A stretch of DNA of 64,000 bases, taken from Sphingomonas aracearum (GTDB taxonomy: Bacteria; Pseudomonadota; Alphaproteobacteria; Sphingomonadales; Sphingomonadaceae). The notes beneath the pieces were generated by a model. The model did not search any database. It saw nothing but the letters and a program-made list of their open reading frames with translations, and was not told the origin of the DNA. Below, one piece after another: positions 33,404-42,662 of this stretch (within the stretch, counting starts at the first letter, position 1; each line of letters opens with the position of its first letter). A program made the position numbers and the translations under genes. The stretch spans positions 1,455,566-1,519,565 of the forward strand of contig NZ_QQNB01000001.1 of assembly GCF_003345355.1 (NCBI RefSeq). The letters are read 5' to 3'.

Positions 33404-36327
33404 TGAAGCTGGACGCGCCCGAGCAGGTCGCAACGCTCGCATCGGCGTTTGCCGACGCGCTGGCGGCGCGCGGGTTCGCGGGCGATTACGAGCGCGACCT
33501 GGGCGCGCGCGAGGTCGCGTCCACCGATAATTCGATCTACCAGGTACGCCCGCTCGCCATCGCCTATCCGCGATCGGCGGCGGACGTTCAGCGGATCGCG
33601 GCGGCGGCCCATGCACTCGGCGGCAAGGTGTCGCTGTCGGCACGCGGCGGCAACACGGGCACGAACGGGCAATCGCTCAACAACGGCGTGATCGTCGATT
33701 TCGGCCGTCACATGAACCGCATCCTGTCGATCACGCCCACGCCGACGGGGGCAGCGGTGCTGGTCGAGCCCGGCGTGGTGCTCGATCAGCTGAACGCGAC
33801 GCTTGCCGCGCACGGGCTGTTCTTTCCGCCGATGGTGTCCACCGCCAGCCGGGCGACGATCGGCGGGATGGTCGCCACCGACGCGTCGGGCAAGGGGTCG
33901 CGAATTTACGGCAAGACCTCCGACTATCTCGCGGCGATGGACATCGTCCTGGCGGATGGCACCGAATGGGCCGTCACGCCGCTGAACCGTGCGGCCGTTG
34001 CCAAGATCGCGCAAGGCACCGACCGCATCGCCGCCATCCACCGCGAGGCGCTGCGCGTTGCGGAAGAGAACGACGCCGAGATCGAGGCCGTGTTCCCCAA
34101 GATCAATCGGGGCCTTACCGGCTACAACCTTCAGCGCCTGTGGGATGCGCAGGCGGACCGCTTCTTCCTGGCGCCCTTGCTTGCGGGATCGGAAGGAACG
34201 CTGGCGCTGACCGCCGCGATCACCGTCAACGCCATCCCCACGCCCCGCACCCGGGCGCTCGCGCTGATCCGCTACGACAGTTTCGATGCGGGCCTGCGCG
34301 ACGTGCAACGGTTGCTGAAGAGCGATCCTCTGGCGGTGGAGATCCTGGACGACAAGATCCTGTCCGTCGCGCAGGAAGACGTGCTCTGGGCACAGATCGG
34401 GGAGGTGATCGGCCCCGCCCCCGCCACGCGCCCGGTGCACGCCATGACCTATGTCGAGTTCGCCGGCGAGCCCGACCAGGTTCGCGGCGGGCTGGATCGG
34501 CTCTCCTCGCTGGCGAACGACGGTCCGGAGGCGATCGTCGACTGGAAGATCGTCACCGATCCGAAGGCGATCGGCCAGCTGTGGAGCCTGCGCGAGAAGT
34601 CGGTGGGTCTGCTGGCGCGGCTGGGCGGCGGCAAGCAGGGCATGCCCTTTGTCGAGGACACCGCCGTGCCGCCGGAGCGGCTGGCGGATTATGTCGCCGA
34701 GTTCCGCGCGCTGCTCGACGGCCATGGCCTGTCCTATGGCATGTTCGGACATGCCGATGTCGGTTGCCTGCACGTGCGACCGTTTCTGGACATGAAGGAC
34801 CCGGCGCAGGCCGACCTCATCCGCCCGATCTCCGATCGCGTTGCGGCGCTGGCGAAATCCTATGGCGGCCTGTTGTGGGGCGAGCATGGCCGCGGCTTTC
34901 GCGGGGAATATTCGCCGTTCTTCTTCGGCCCGACATTGTATGCCGAGCTCCGGCGGATCAAGGCCGCCTTTGATCCCCGCAACATCCTCAATCCGGGCAA
35001 GCTCGCCGCGCCGGATGCGGGGGCGACCATCGACCGGATCGATGCCGTGCCGATGCGTGGCGCGTTCGACCGCCAGATTTCCCCTGCCCTGCTCGAGGAG
35101 TTCGACCGGTCGGTGGCGTGCAACGGCAATGGCGCGTGCTATTCCTGGGACGCGCTGAACGCCATGTGCCCGTCCTACAAGGCCAGCCGCGACCGCGCGC
35201 AATCGCCCAAGGGCCGGGCCGCCCTGCTACGCGGCTGGGCACGCGCGGAGTCGATCGGCAGCGCCGAACGCGAGGAGCTGGCGGAAGCGACCGCGGCGTC
35301 GCTGTCGACCTGCCTTTCCTGCAAGGCGTGCACCACCTTGTGCCCGGTGAAGGTGGACGTGCCGACGATGAAGTCGCGCTTCCTTGCCGACTATTACCGG
35401 ACCCGCAAGCGCCCCGCGCGCCACCGCTTGCTGGCGCAGATGGAAAGATTGCTTGGGGTGGCCCGGCGGATGCCGCGCACCACCAATGCGGTGACGCATT
35501 CGGGTCTCGCCGCCCCCGTCCTGGCGCGGGCGGGCTTTGTCGACCTGCCCGCCGTGGAGCCGGCGCGGCGATCGCAACTGCCGGCCATCGCCACGCCGGA
35601 CGTCCTCGCCGCGCTGTCTCCGGCCGAGCGGGAGCGCGCCATCATCCTCGTCGAGGACAGTTTCACCGCGACGTTCGACGGCGCGCTGGTGGAGCGCACG
35701 TCCGCGCTGCTTAAGGGACTCGGCTTCACCGTCTTTCGTCTGCCGCCGCGGCCGAACGGCAAGGCGCTGCACGTCGTGGGGTTGCGCAAGCCCTTTGCGA
35801 AGATCGCGCAGGCGCGCGTTGCGGAACAGGGCGCGCTCGCCGGGTTCGGCGTCCCGCTGGTCGGGCTGGATGCCGCCACGGCGCTGATGAACGAGCAGGA
35901 ATATCGGGAGTTCGCGCCCAATGATCTGCGGATCGAGGGGCTGGAAACGTTCCTCCAGCGAGCCATCGGCAAGGGCCTGTGCGGCGCGCCGCGGCCGAGA
36001 CAGGACGGCATCTACACGCTTCTGGGCCATTGCACCGAGCAGGCGCTGCGCCCGGAGACGCTGGCCACCTGGGTGCGCATCCTGGCGCATTTCGGCATCG
36101 AGGCGCAGGCGAAGCGGACCGGATGCTGCGGCATGGCCGGCATGTTCGGCCACGAGATTGAGCACCAGGCCATGTCCCGGCGCCTCTTCGAGCTCAGCTG
36201 GTCCGATGCCGTCGCCGGCGGCGGGGATGCGGTGCTGGTGACCGGCTTTTCCTGCCGATCGCAGGTGAAGCGGCTTGCCGGGTTCCGGCCGCGGCATCCG
36301 GCCGAACTCCTCCATGCTCTCCTCTGA
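33400..36327 (+). CDS. FAD/Fe-S D-2-hydroxyglutarate dehydrogenase-like protein (YdiJ family)
   Basis: 975 residues. The N-terminal FAD-binding domain contains ARGGNTGTNGQSLNNGV and SRATIGGMVATDASGKGS. The middle FAD-linked oxidase C-terminal domain has YGMFGHADVGCLHVRP. Then Cys-rich parts follow: CNGNGACYSWDALNAMCP (Cys574, 580, 590) and the [4Fe-4S] set at Cys638, 641, 644 and 648 (CLSCKACTTLCP). A CCG-type domain with TGCCGMAGMFGHE ends the protein. The YdiJ family is known to oxidise D-2-hydroxyglutarate to 2-oxoglutarate. Start overlap with the HglS-like gene supports that role here. It probably passes electrons to the respiratory chain. Confidence 0.9.
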   Translation: MMKLDAPEQVATLASAFADALAARGFAGDYERDLGAREVASTDNSIYQVRPLAIAYPRSAADVQRIAAAAHALGGKVSLSARGGNTGTNGQSLNNGVIVDFGRHMNRILSITPTPTGAAVLVEPGVVLDQLNATLAAHGLFFPPMVSTASRATIGGMVATDASGKGSRIYGKTSDYLAAMDIVLADGTEWAVTPLNRAAVAKIAQGTDRIAAIHREALRVAEENDAEIEAVFPKINRGLTGYNLQRLWDAQADRFFLAPLLAGSEGTLALTAAITVNAIPTPRTRALALIRYDSFDAGLRDVQRLLKSDPLAVEILDDKILSVAQEDVLWAQIGEVIGPAPATRPVHAMTYVEFAGEPDQVRGGLDRLSSLANDGPEAIVDWKIVTDPKAIGQLWSLREKSVGLLARLGGGKQGMPFVEDTAVPPERLADYVAEFRALLDGHGLSYGMFGHADVGCLHVRPFLDMKDPAQADLIRPISDRVAALAKSYGGLLWGEHGRGFRGEYSPFFFGPTLYAELRRIKAAFDPRNILNPGKLAAPDAGATIDRIDAVPMRGAFDRQISPALLEEFDRSVACNGNGACYSWDALNAMCPSYKASRDRAQSPKGRAALLRGWARAESIGSAEREELAEATAASLSTCLSCKACTTLCPVKVDVPTMKSRFLADYYRTRKRPARHRLLAQMERLLGVARRMPRTTNAVTHSGLAAPVLARAGFVDLPAVEPARRSQLPAIATPDVLAALSPAERERAIILVEDSFTATFDGALVERTSALLKGLGFTVFRLPPRPNGKALHVVGLRKPFAKIAQARVAEQGALAGFGVPLVGLDAATALMNEQEYREFAPNDLRIEGLETFLQRAIGKGLCGAPRPRQDGIYTLLGHCTEQALRPETLATWVRILAHFGIEAQAKRTGCCGMAGMFGHEIEHQAMSRRLFELSWSDAVAGGGDAVLVTGFSCRSQVKRLAGFRPRHPAELLHALL

Positions 36328-36351
36328 CCGGCGCTGCGCCGTAGCCGCTGG

Positions 36352-37269
36352 ATGACGCAACTGGATACCCGCAAGCTGCGCTATTTCTGCGCGGTTGCCG
36401 AGGACCGGGGCTTCCACCAGGCAGCCGAGCGGCTCCACCTGTCGCAGCCTGCACTCACCCGCGCGATCCAGGAGCTGGAGCACGAACTGGGCGCCCGCCT
36501 GTTCCTGCGTCACCCGCGCGGCGTCGATCTCACGCGCGAAGGCCATGTGCTGTACGATCATGCGCACGGCATTCTCGGCGCGCTGGATGCGGCGCGCGAT
36601 GCCGTGTGCAGCGCCGAACAGGCGCCGCGCGGTCATGTCTCCATCGGCGTGCCGCCTTCGCTCGGAGTGCGGCTGCTTTCGCCGCTTGCGGTGCGGGTCG
36701 ACCGGGAGCTGCCGGAGGTACGGCTCGGTTTCCACGAGCGGCTGATGGCGGATCTCGTCGCCATGCTGGAGGGCGATCAGCTCGACATCGCGGTGATCGG
36801 CAATCCGCGTGCCGGCACCGCCTTCCGGCTCGAACCGCTCTGCCGCGAGCAGATCTATCTCGCCGTTGCCGCCGAAGGCCGCGACATGCCGGCCGTCGTG
36901 CAGCTCGCCGATCTTGCCGAACACCCCCTTATCGTCTCTGGCGGCGGACCTGGTCTCGAAGGGTGGTTCGAGGCGCTGGCGCCCGACCGGCAGATCGTCC
37001 AGGCGATCCGCTTCCGCACGGAAAGCCTGGCCCTGTCGCTGGCATTGGCGCGTGCGGGGCTCGGCTCGGCCGTGTTGCCGCGTTCCGGCATCCTGGCCGA
37101 ACTCGACCAGCCGGGCCTGCGCTTCGCGCGCATCGCGGACCTGTCGCTCGATCGCCATCTCGCCACGCGCAAGAGCCGCGAGCGCAATCCCGCGACTTCC
37201 GCTGTCGCTCGCCTGCTCAAGGAACAGTTCGCGCTGCTGGAGGACGCCGGCACTTTCGCCGAACGATAG
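36352..37269 (+). CDS. LysR family transcriptional regulator
   Basis: 305 residues. The N-terminal winged helix is typical: LDTRKLRYFCAVAEDRGFHQ, AAERLHLSQPALTRAIQELE and GARLFLRHPRGVDLT. The rest is the LysR effector-binding domain (GHVSIGVPPSLGVRLLSPLA). It lies 24 bases after the dehydrogenase gene and in the same direction, so it could be co-transcribed. It may respond to a pathway acid, giving a second layer of control besides LacI. Confidence 0.9.
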   Translation: MTQLDTRKLRYFCAVAEDRGFHQAAERLHLSQPALTRAIQELEHELGARLFLRHPRGVDLTREGHVLYDHAHGILGALDAARDAVCSAEQAPRGHVSIGVPPSLGVRLLSPLAVRVDRELPEVRLGFHERLMADLVAMLEGDQLDIAVIGNPRAGTAFRLEPLCREQIYLAVAAEGRDMPAVVQLADLAEHPLIVSGGGPGLEGWFEALAPDRQIVQAIRFRTESLALSLALARAGLGSAVLPRSGILAELDQPGLRFARIADLSLDRHLATRKSRERNPATSAVARLLKEQFALLEDAGTFAER

Positions 37270-37364
37270 GGCACGCGCATCGGCTGCGATGCGCAAGCGG
37301 TATTGGATCGGCCGAGCCGGCGCGGGTTACTCTGCACGCAAAGGCTTGCCAAGGAGAGACGACC

Positions 37365-37961
37365 GTGAAGACCTTTACGCCCAGTGTCGAGGAAATGACG
37401 GCGCGCGTCGCCCGCTTCAAGGACCTGGTCCCCTATTCCAAGCAGTACACCAACGCCGGTATCCCGATCGAGGCGTTCGAACGTCTCACCGCGCGCAGCG
37501 TCTATTCGATCATGGCGCCGCAGGACTATAAGGGCCGCAGCGCGATGGCGCCGATCAAGAGCTTGCCGGGCGCCGTGGTCTCGATCGCCGAATGCCCGCC
37601 GGGCGACTCGCCGGGCCTGCACTGCCACGAGATGACGGTGGAGAACTTCTTCTGCCTCAACGGCCGGTTCGAGATCCTGTGGGGCGATCACGGCGAGCAT
37701 TCGCTCGTGCTGGAGCCGCTCGATTTCATCTCCGTGCCGGCCGGCGTGACGCGCAGCTTCACCAACATCTCGGACGAGGTCGCGCGCCTGCTCGTCATCA
37801 TCCAGCCGCCTGTCGATCGCAGCGAGGATCGCGTGGCCTATGCACCGGACTTCGCAAAGGATCTGGAGGCTGATTTCGGCGGGGAGGTGGTCGATCAGCT
37901 GAAGGCGATCGGCTTCAAGTTCAATGCCGGCGAGCCGGAAGACGAAGCCGAGCACGCCTGA
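37365..37961 (+). CDS. Cupin domain protein
   Basis: 198 residues from a GTG at 37365 with AAGGAGAG six bases upstream. The cupin core shows motif 1 as PGLHCHEMTVENFFCLNG and motif 2 as LEPLDFISVPAGVTRSFTN. Motif 1 keeps His-x-His-like and Glu metal ligands, while motif 2 has Pro and Gly but no obvious metal His, so metal binding is partial. It could be a small dioxygenase, an isomerase or a sensor. It sits between the LysR regulator and an alpha/beta hydrolase in one run of genes. Confidence 0.82.
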   Translation: MKTFTPSVEEMTARVARFKDLVPYSKQYTNAGIPIEAFERLTARSVYSIMAPQDYKGRSAMAPIKSLPGAVVSIAECPPGDSPGLHCHEMTVENFFCLNGRFEILWGDHGEHSLVLEPLDFISVPAGVTRSFTNISDEVARLLVIIQPPVDRSEDRVAYAPDFAKDLEADFGGEVVDQLKAIGFKFNAGEPEDEAEHA

Positions 37962-38991
37962 TCGAACGTCCTTTCGACCATATTTTCGGGAACATATCTT
38001 GCCCCTGCCCAGCGATCCCGCGTCCTTTTCCGCCGAACAGCACCACGTCGATAGCAGCGCGGACATCCGCCTGCTGTTGACGCGCAAGCGCCCGAAGGTG
38101 CCGACGGAGGCGCCGCCGGTGCTTCTGGTCCATGGCTCCACCCTGCCGGGCACCCTGATCTTCGACCTGCCGCTTGATGGCTATTCCTGGATGGACGCGC
38201 TTGCCGCCAACGGACGCGATGTGTGGACCGTGGATTTCCGCGGCTATGGCGGCTCCACCGTTCCGCCGGTCGTCGTGCAGCAGGATGGGAGCGAGGCACC
38301 GGTAGCGCGGACGACGGACGCGCTGGTGGACCTCGCCGCCGCCATGTCCGCCATCCGTTCGCTTACCGGCAGCGCATCGGTGGACCTGGTCGGCTGGTCG
38401 TGGGGCGCCTCGGTGAGCGGCGAATATGCGGCCGGCGGGGCGACCGATATCGGCAAGCTCGTCCTGTACGCGCCGCAATGGGTGCGCGACACGCCCTCCC
38501 TGCTGGTGAACGAGGCGACCCTCTCCAAGGCCTATCGCGAGGTCGATCCGGTCGCGTTCATCGACCGCTGGTTCCGCGGCCTGCCGGAAGAGGTGCGGGG
38601 CGAGGTTCAGTCCCGTCATTGGCCGGAGCGACTGGTGGAGGCGCTGGAACAAACGGCGCGAGACGCCAACCCGGGAGCATCGCGCATCAAGGTGCCCAAT
38701 GGCAGTGTGCGGGACATTGCCGATCACTGGATCGCCGGCGTGCCACGCTACGATCCCGGCGCGATCGCGGTGCCGACGCTGGTCATCGTCGGCACGAACG
38801 ACATGGACACGCCGCTCCGCCAGGGCGAAGCGATCGCGCGGCAGATCGTGCGCGCACCGTGCGAGTTGCGGACGGTCGCGGGCGGCACGCATTTCGCGAT
38901 GATCGAGCCGGCGCGGGACGAGCTGTTCGCCGCCGTTCTCGCCTTTCTGGCCGAGCCTGTAGAACCCGCGAAGGGCGATACTGCCGCGTGA
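37924..38991 (+). CDS. Alpha/beta hydrolase
   Basis: 355 residues from the ATG at 37924, which overlaps the cupin gene by 38 bases; a TTG at 37999 giving [10 protein letters not shown] at the N-terminus is a real alternative. The fold is visible as [13 protein letters not shown] (oxyanion region), VDFRGYGGS, the nucleophile elbow GWSWGAS, the acid in [11 protein letters not shown] and the His in GGTHFAM. The Trp flanking the nucleophile is atypical but seen in hydrolases of this class. The stop overlaps the start of the broken FMN dehydrogenase gene (GTGA). Substrate unknown. Confidence 0.85.
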   Translation: MPASRKTKPSTPDRTSFRPYFREHILPLPSDPASFSAEQHHVDSSADIRLLLTRKRPKVPTEAPPVLLVHGSTLPGTLIFDLPLDGYSWMDALAANGRDVWTVDFRGYGGSTVPPVVVQQDGSEAPVARTTDALVDLAAAMSAIRSLTGSASVDLVGWSWGASVSGEYAAGGATDIGKLVLYAPQWVRDTPSLLVNEATLSKAYREVDPVAFIDRWFRGLPEEVRGEVQSRHWPERLVEALEQTARDANPGASRIKVPNGSVRDIADHWIAGVPRYDPGAIAVPTLVIVGTNDMDTPLRQGEAIARQIVRAPCELRTVAGGTHFAMIEPARDELFAAVLAFLAEPVEPAKGDTAA

Positions 38992-39600
38992 GGATCGCCT
39001 CCCTCGCGGATTACCGCGAGGCTGCGCGGCGTCGGCTGCCGCCGTTCCTGTTCGAATATGTCGATGGCGGATCGTATGCCGAGGCGACGCTCCGCCGCAA
39101 CACCCATGACCTGGCCGATCTCGAGCTGCGCCAGCGCATCCTGCGGTGACGCGCGCGTCACCTGGCAGACGCTTGGCTTCCTCCGTGAGCATTGGCCCGG
39201 CACGCTGATCGTCAAGGGCATCCTCGATGCGGAGGACGCAAGGACCGCCGCCTGTGCCGGCGTGGACAGTATAGTCGTGTCCAACCATGGCGGGCGCCAG
39301 CTGGACGGAACGCCCTCCACCATCCGCGCGCTTCCCGCCATCGTCGAGGCGGTGGGAGACCGGCCGACAGTGCTCGCCGATGGCGGCGTGCGATCGGGTC
39401 TCGACGCGGCGAAGATGCTTGCGTCCGGCGCCAAGGGCGTGATGATCGGACGCACCTGGGCCTATGCGCTGGCGGCGGAAGGAGAGCGCGGCGTCAGTCG
39501 GATGCTGTCCATCCTGAAAGCGGAGCTGCGGATCGCGATGGCGCTGACGGGCACGACACAGGCGTCCGCTTTCGACCAAAGCGCGCTGGTCCGCCGGTAA
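38988..39600 (+). pseudogene. Internally deleted FMN-dependent alpha-hydroxy-acid dehydrogenase (LldD-like)
   Basis: A GTG start overlaps the hydrolase stop. The first 53 residues match the family N-terminus ([21 protein letters not shown]), then a TGA stops the frame at 39147-39149. In another frame the C-terminal part resumes at VTWQTLGFLREHWPG and continues through VSNHGGRQLDG (catalytic His) and LADGGVRSGLD to the normal end. Compared with a usual length near 380 residues, roughly 170-180 central residues are missing and the frame is shifted at the junction. The enzyme would oxidise L-lactate-type 2-hydroxy acids; this copy cannot. Confidence 0.85.
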
Positions 39601-39616
39601 CGGCGGTTGAAGGACT

Positions 39617-39770
39617 GGGCGTTTAGTCCCGGCGTCTGGTGAATCGGGTTGACGATGAACCGACCGGCTATGAGGTCCGGACCTTGGCGATCTATTCGTA
39701 GGGCGTGGAGCCGCTCGGCGTCTTGAGCCGGCGGGCGAAGTTGCAGGCGGCCATGAAACCACCAACGTGC
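39617..39770 (-). pseudogene. IS481-type transposase C-terminal remnant
   Basis: The reverse strand reads NFARRLKTPSGSTPYE, then after a frameshift RFIVNPIHQTPGLN. These match the conserved end of IS481 family transposases (FARRLKTL, TPYEFICK, NPIHQMPGLN). The DDE core and terminal repeats are not visible, so only a decayed tail remains. It marks the right edge of the damage to the LldD-like gene. Confidence 0.65.
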
Positions 39771-39998
39771 GCCACCGTTTCGGCGGGCACCGACAACCAG
39801 TCCATGGCGGCGCTGCCCCGTGCCGATCTCGCGAGCGGTCGCGTTTTCGCGAGACGTCGTGAAAGACGACGTCGCGCCAATGGTGCGCCCGTGATCCGCG
39901 TGTGGGCGACCCCTGACATAGGCCCCGCCAACGCGCGGGTCACGGCAGCCTACCCAGTGTGAAGGAGAAGGCCAGGGGAGCCACCGGCACACGGTATT

Positions 39999-40256
39999 TC
40001 AGGTGCGGTCGGCCACGATCTGTGACGCAAGCGCCGCATCGGGCAGCGGGCCGGTCACCGCCTCCACCGCGCTGCGAAAGCGTGCGAAACCCGCGACCCG
40101 CTGTTCCGGCCGGGCCGGCAGCAGCGCCTCGATCATGTACAGCATGAGGAGCGCTTGCATGCCGTAGAAGGAGAACCGCTCCCACGCCTCTGTCAGCGCC
40201 AGCACCGCCACGCCGGGCGGGTGGCGTACGGCGGCGATACGTGCCGGCCGGCTCAT
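39999..40256 (-). pseudogene. POT peptide transporter, N-terminal fragment
   Basis: 85 codons from an ATG that overlaps the stop of the preceding remnant. [20 protein letters not shown] is the hallmark first helix of proton-dependent oligopeptide (POT/PTR) transporters, and [10 protein letters not shown] matches the following loop. Full-length members have about 450-500 residues, so the gene is cut after its first helix, next to the IS481 remnant. Confidence 0.7.
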
Positions 40257-40507
40257 GGCTGGTCCGGAACGTGCACTGTTGCCGCCCTCCATTCCGGAGC
40301 CGAGGTGCCCATGGGCAGCTCGCCAAGGAACCTGGTGCCCGGATAGCCGCCGCCTGGCGCCTTGAACAATCCGGACATCTGCAGGTCAGCGGCTGCGAAT
40401 AACGTGCTCGCACTCGCGAATCCGCGCTCATGCTTGATGCTGTCGGCCGAGCCGCTGCCGGCCGCCGGGCCCATCCGGTCGACAATGGAAGCGCGGTTCC
40501 AAGGCAT
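40257..40507 (-). pseudogene. 3' end of an unidentified gene coupled to the POT fragment
   Basis: An open frame ends with a TGA (40253-40255) that overlaps the POT start. Its last 60 residues look protein-like ([40 protein letters not shown]), but I cannot name the family. No start or ribosome site is convincing, so it is probably the remaining tail of a larger gene. Confidence 0.35.
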
Positions 40508-41020
40508 CAGCTTGGCCGCCGAACAGGTCGATCGGAGCGCCGTTGGACCGTGGCCGGATGCGCGAGAAGCCCCCGGCGAAGAACGGGGCCACCATGTGCC
40601 ATCATCCGGCTTCCTCTACTTTGTATACTTAATACTCTTTATCTCGCGTGCATCTGTCAACCGTTTAGGCTGCAGCCACTCGACGGGGTGAGCCGAGCCC
40701 CCCCGCAGGTCGCGATGCTTCATGCCGTCTGATTGCCAATTACGCGCTCTGGCATAGCTGGAACGCGTCCCAAACGATCGGCTGTATCGATGATCTTCCA
40801 TGGAGATCGCGAGGAATGGCCTAAGCGGCTCCGCTGCAAGGTAAATGCGGCAGGACGTATGATGTGCAACTATGGCCGCTACAGCCCAGCTTGGCGCACT
40901 TGGTCACCAGATCGCGCGTGCTGGCGGTTGCCTGCCGCCGCCTGATCGCACAATTCATCCCGAGCACGCCCCTGTCGAAGGCACCGTCCTGATCTCCGGC
41001 GATTTTTACCATGCGCCGGT
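40508..41020. other. Non-coding or decayed interval
   Basis: No gene can be supported here. It has an AT-rich patch at about 40618-40665 (TATACTTAATACTCTTTAT), unusual for this genome, and lies among other gene remnants, so it may be residue of inserted DNA. Confidence 0.4.
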
Positions 41021-41395
41021 TCAGTTGCGCGCGTCGAAATCCGTTTGCGCCTGCTCGATCGCGTCGAAGTTCATCGATGCCCAGTGCAGCAAGGCCCTGA
41101 TCGCTGGCGCCAGCGAGAAGCCCAACTCCGTGCCCTGGTATTCCACACCGGGCGGCGATCCGGGGACGATCCGTCGTGAGACGATGCCGCTGCGCTCCAG
41201 TCGGCGGAGGGTCTGGACCAGAGCCTTGGGCGTCACGGGTCCGACACAGCGCCGCAGGGCGTTGAACCGCAAGGGTCCCTGACAAAGATGAACGAGGATG
41301 GGGAGCGTCCACTTGTCCGAAAGATGAGCCATGAGGATCCTCGCTCCCGCGGACAATTCAGGAGGCGCATCATCGAAGGGAGGAGGTATCGCCAT
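41021..41395 (-). CDS. HxlR family transcriptional regulator
   Basis: 124 residues. The winged helix is typical of HxlR: HLSDKWTLPILVHLCQGPLR then FNALRRCVGPVTPKALVQTL and RRLERSGIVSRR, with the wing at VEYQGTELG. The usual Cys near the N-terminus of redox-sensing HxlR members (before DKW) is absent, so a ligand other than a thiol switch is likely. It is divergent from a quinone-oxidoreductase-like gene, the common arrangement for this family, and probably represses it. Confidence 0.88.
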   Translation of the reverse strand: MAIPPPFDDAPPELSAGARILMAHLSDKWTLPILVHLCQGPLRFNALRRCVGPVTPKALVQTLRRLERSGIVSRRIVPGSPPGVEYQGTELGFSLAPAIRALLHWASMNFDAIEQAQTDFDARN

Positions 41396-41485
41396 AGCTA
41401 TTATATCACCCGCTGGTGCGTTCTTGTGGAGTTAGTATCCCGGATATAGCTCCACTCGCATGCATGTCACAAAGGCCAAAGCAGC

Positions 41486-42346
41486 ATGAGAGTGATCGTA
41501 TCGACGGGTTACGAGATCGGGCTTGAGGTAAGCGAAGCCGAGCCCCTGGCGCCAGGTGCCGGACAGGTCAGCATCGACGTCCGCGCGATCGGCGTGGGGC
41601 GGGTAGACCTCATCATGCGACAGATGATGCCCATGGCGTTCGTGCCGGGAATAGAGGCGGCGGGGATCGTCAGCGCCGTCGGACCTGGCGCCGATCCCCA
41701 GTGGCTTGGCCGGCGAGTCCTAGCGCGGGGGCAGGGTGGCGCATATGCCGAGCAGATCGTGGTGAGCAGCGACGTGCTCGTCGCCCTGCCCGGCGCGCTG
41801 TCGTTCGAGGCAGCGGTGGCTACCGGGATGAACGGACTGGTCGCACACTTCTGTCTGGCGAAAGCGCAGGTGGCTCCAGGCGATCGTGTCGTCGTGCGCG
41901 GTGCTCGTGGCGGGATTGGCCACCTTGCCGTGCAGATGGCCAAGCGCCTGGAGGCCGATGTCGTCGAACCCGAGAGGAACGATGCGCCCTCACCCGCGGA
42001 CGTCGTGGTGGACCTGGTCGCAGGCCCGGACACCGCCGCTTACGTTGAACAGCTGCATGCCAACGGCCGTTACGTGATCGCTGGCATCGCGGCGGGCCTG
42101 CCGCCGGCGGATCTCGCGGGCTCCCTCCTGGCCGACTTCAAGCGGTCGCGGTCGGTCGCCACGCTCAGCCTCGACACGATCGGCAACGTCGATCTGAATC
42201 ACGCGGCGCAGCAGATGCTGGCCGAGGTGGCAGCGGGCACCATCAGACCGCTGGTCGCGATGGTCCTGCCGCTCGAAGAAGCGGATCAAGCGCACCGCCT
42301 CCTTGCAAAAGGCGGGATTTCGGGAAAGATCTTGTTGGTGCCCTGA
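41486..42346 (+). CDS. Quinone-oxidoreductase-like zinc-free MDR protein
   Basis: 286 residues, shorter than typical MDR proteins (about 320). It has the GroES-like N-terminal part (VPGIEAAGIVSAVG and ARGQGGAYAEQIVV) and a Rossmann part with RGARGGIGHLAVQMAK in place of the usual GAAGGVG. No catalytic or structural zinc Cys residues are seen, fitting the NADPH quinone reductase branch. The C-terminus AHRLLAKGGISGKILLVP is family-typical. It is probably controlled by the divergent HxlR regulator in response to quinones or electrophiles. Confidence 0.88.
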   Translation: MRVIVSTGYEIGLEVSEAEPLAPGAGQVSIDVRAIGVGRVDLIMRQMMPMAFVPGIEAAGIVSAVGPGADPQWLGRRVLARGQGGAYAEQIVVSSDVLVALPGALSFEAAVATGMNGLVAHFCLAKAQVAPGDRVVVRGARGGIGHLAVQMAKRLEADVVEPERNDAPSPADVVVDLVAGPDTAAYVEQLHANGRYVIAGIAAGLPPADLAGSLLADFKRSRSVATLSLDTIGNVDLNHAAQQMLAEVAAGTIRPLVAMVLPLEEADQAHRLLAKGGISGKILLVP

Positions 42347-42447
42347 CGTCCGGCGATCGTCATTGCGACATCGCTCCCGAGCGGCGTCAAATCCTTCATT
42401 CCGCGCAAAGCCGCCGCCGACGAATTGGGCTTCTGATAGCCACCATC

Positions 42448-42662
42448 ATGCGCTTCCGCCGCGCGCAGCATCCGCCTGAGCCTGATCAGCTTGCGGAGTA
42501 TCTCACCCGCTGGCGCCTGCTGCGGGCGGCGGACGGGCTCCGCATCCGGACCGACAGCGTCGCCGAGATCGCTCCGCGCCGCCGGCCACGCATAGGAAGG
42601 AGAGTGCCTTCGGCGTCGCCTTCAAGCACGTCACCGGCCGCTCGCCCGGACGCGGGATTTAG
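42448..42662 (+). pseudogene. AraC family regulator, C-terminal remnant with frameshift
   Basis: The first frame reads YLTRWRLLRAADGLR and SVAEIA, the second helix-turn-helix of AraC proteins. After a frameshift near 42575 another frame reads ESAFGVAFKHVTGRSPGRG and stops at 42660-42662, the usual AraC end. The N-terminal 200 or more residues are missing. The remnant is squeezed between intact genes and ends at the stop codon of the convergent TetR gene. Confidence 0.65.

Noticed and set aside
39770..39960. A complete IS481 element
   Set aside because: No DDE catalytic core, second frame or terminal inverted repeats can be found; only the C-terminal tail is recognisable.
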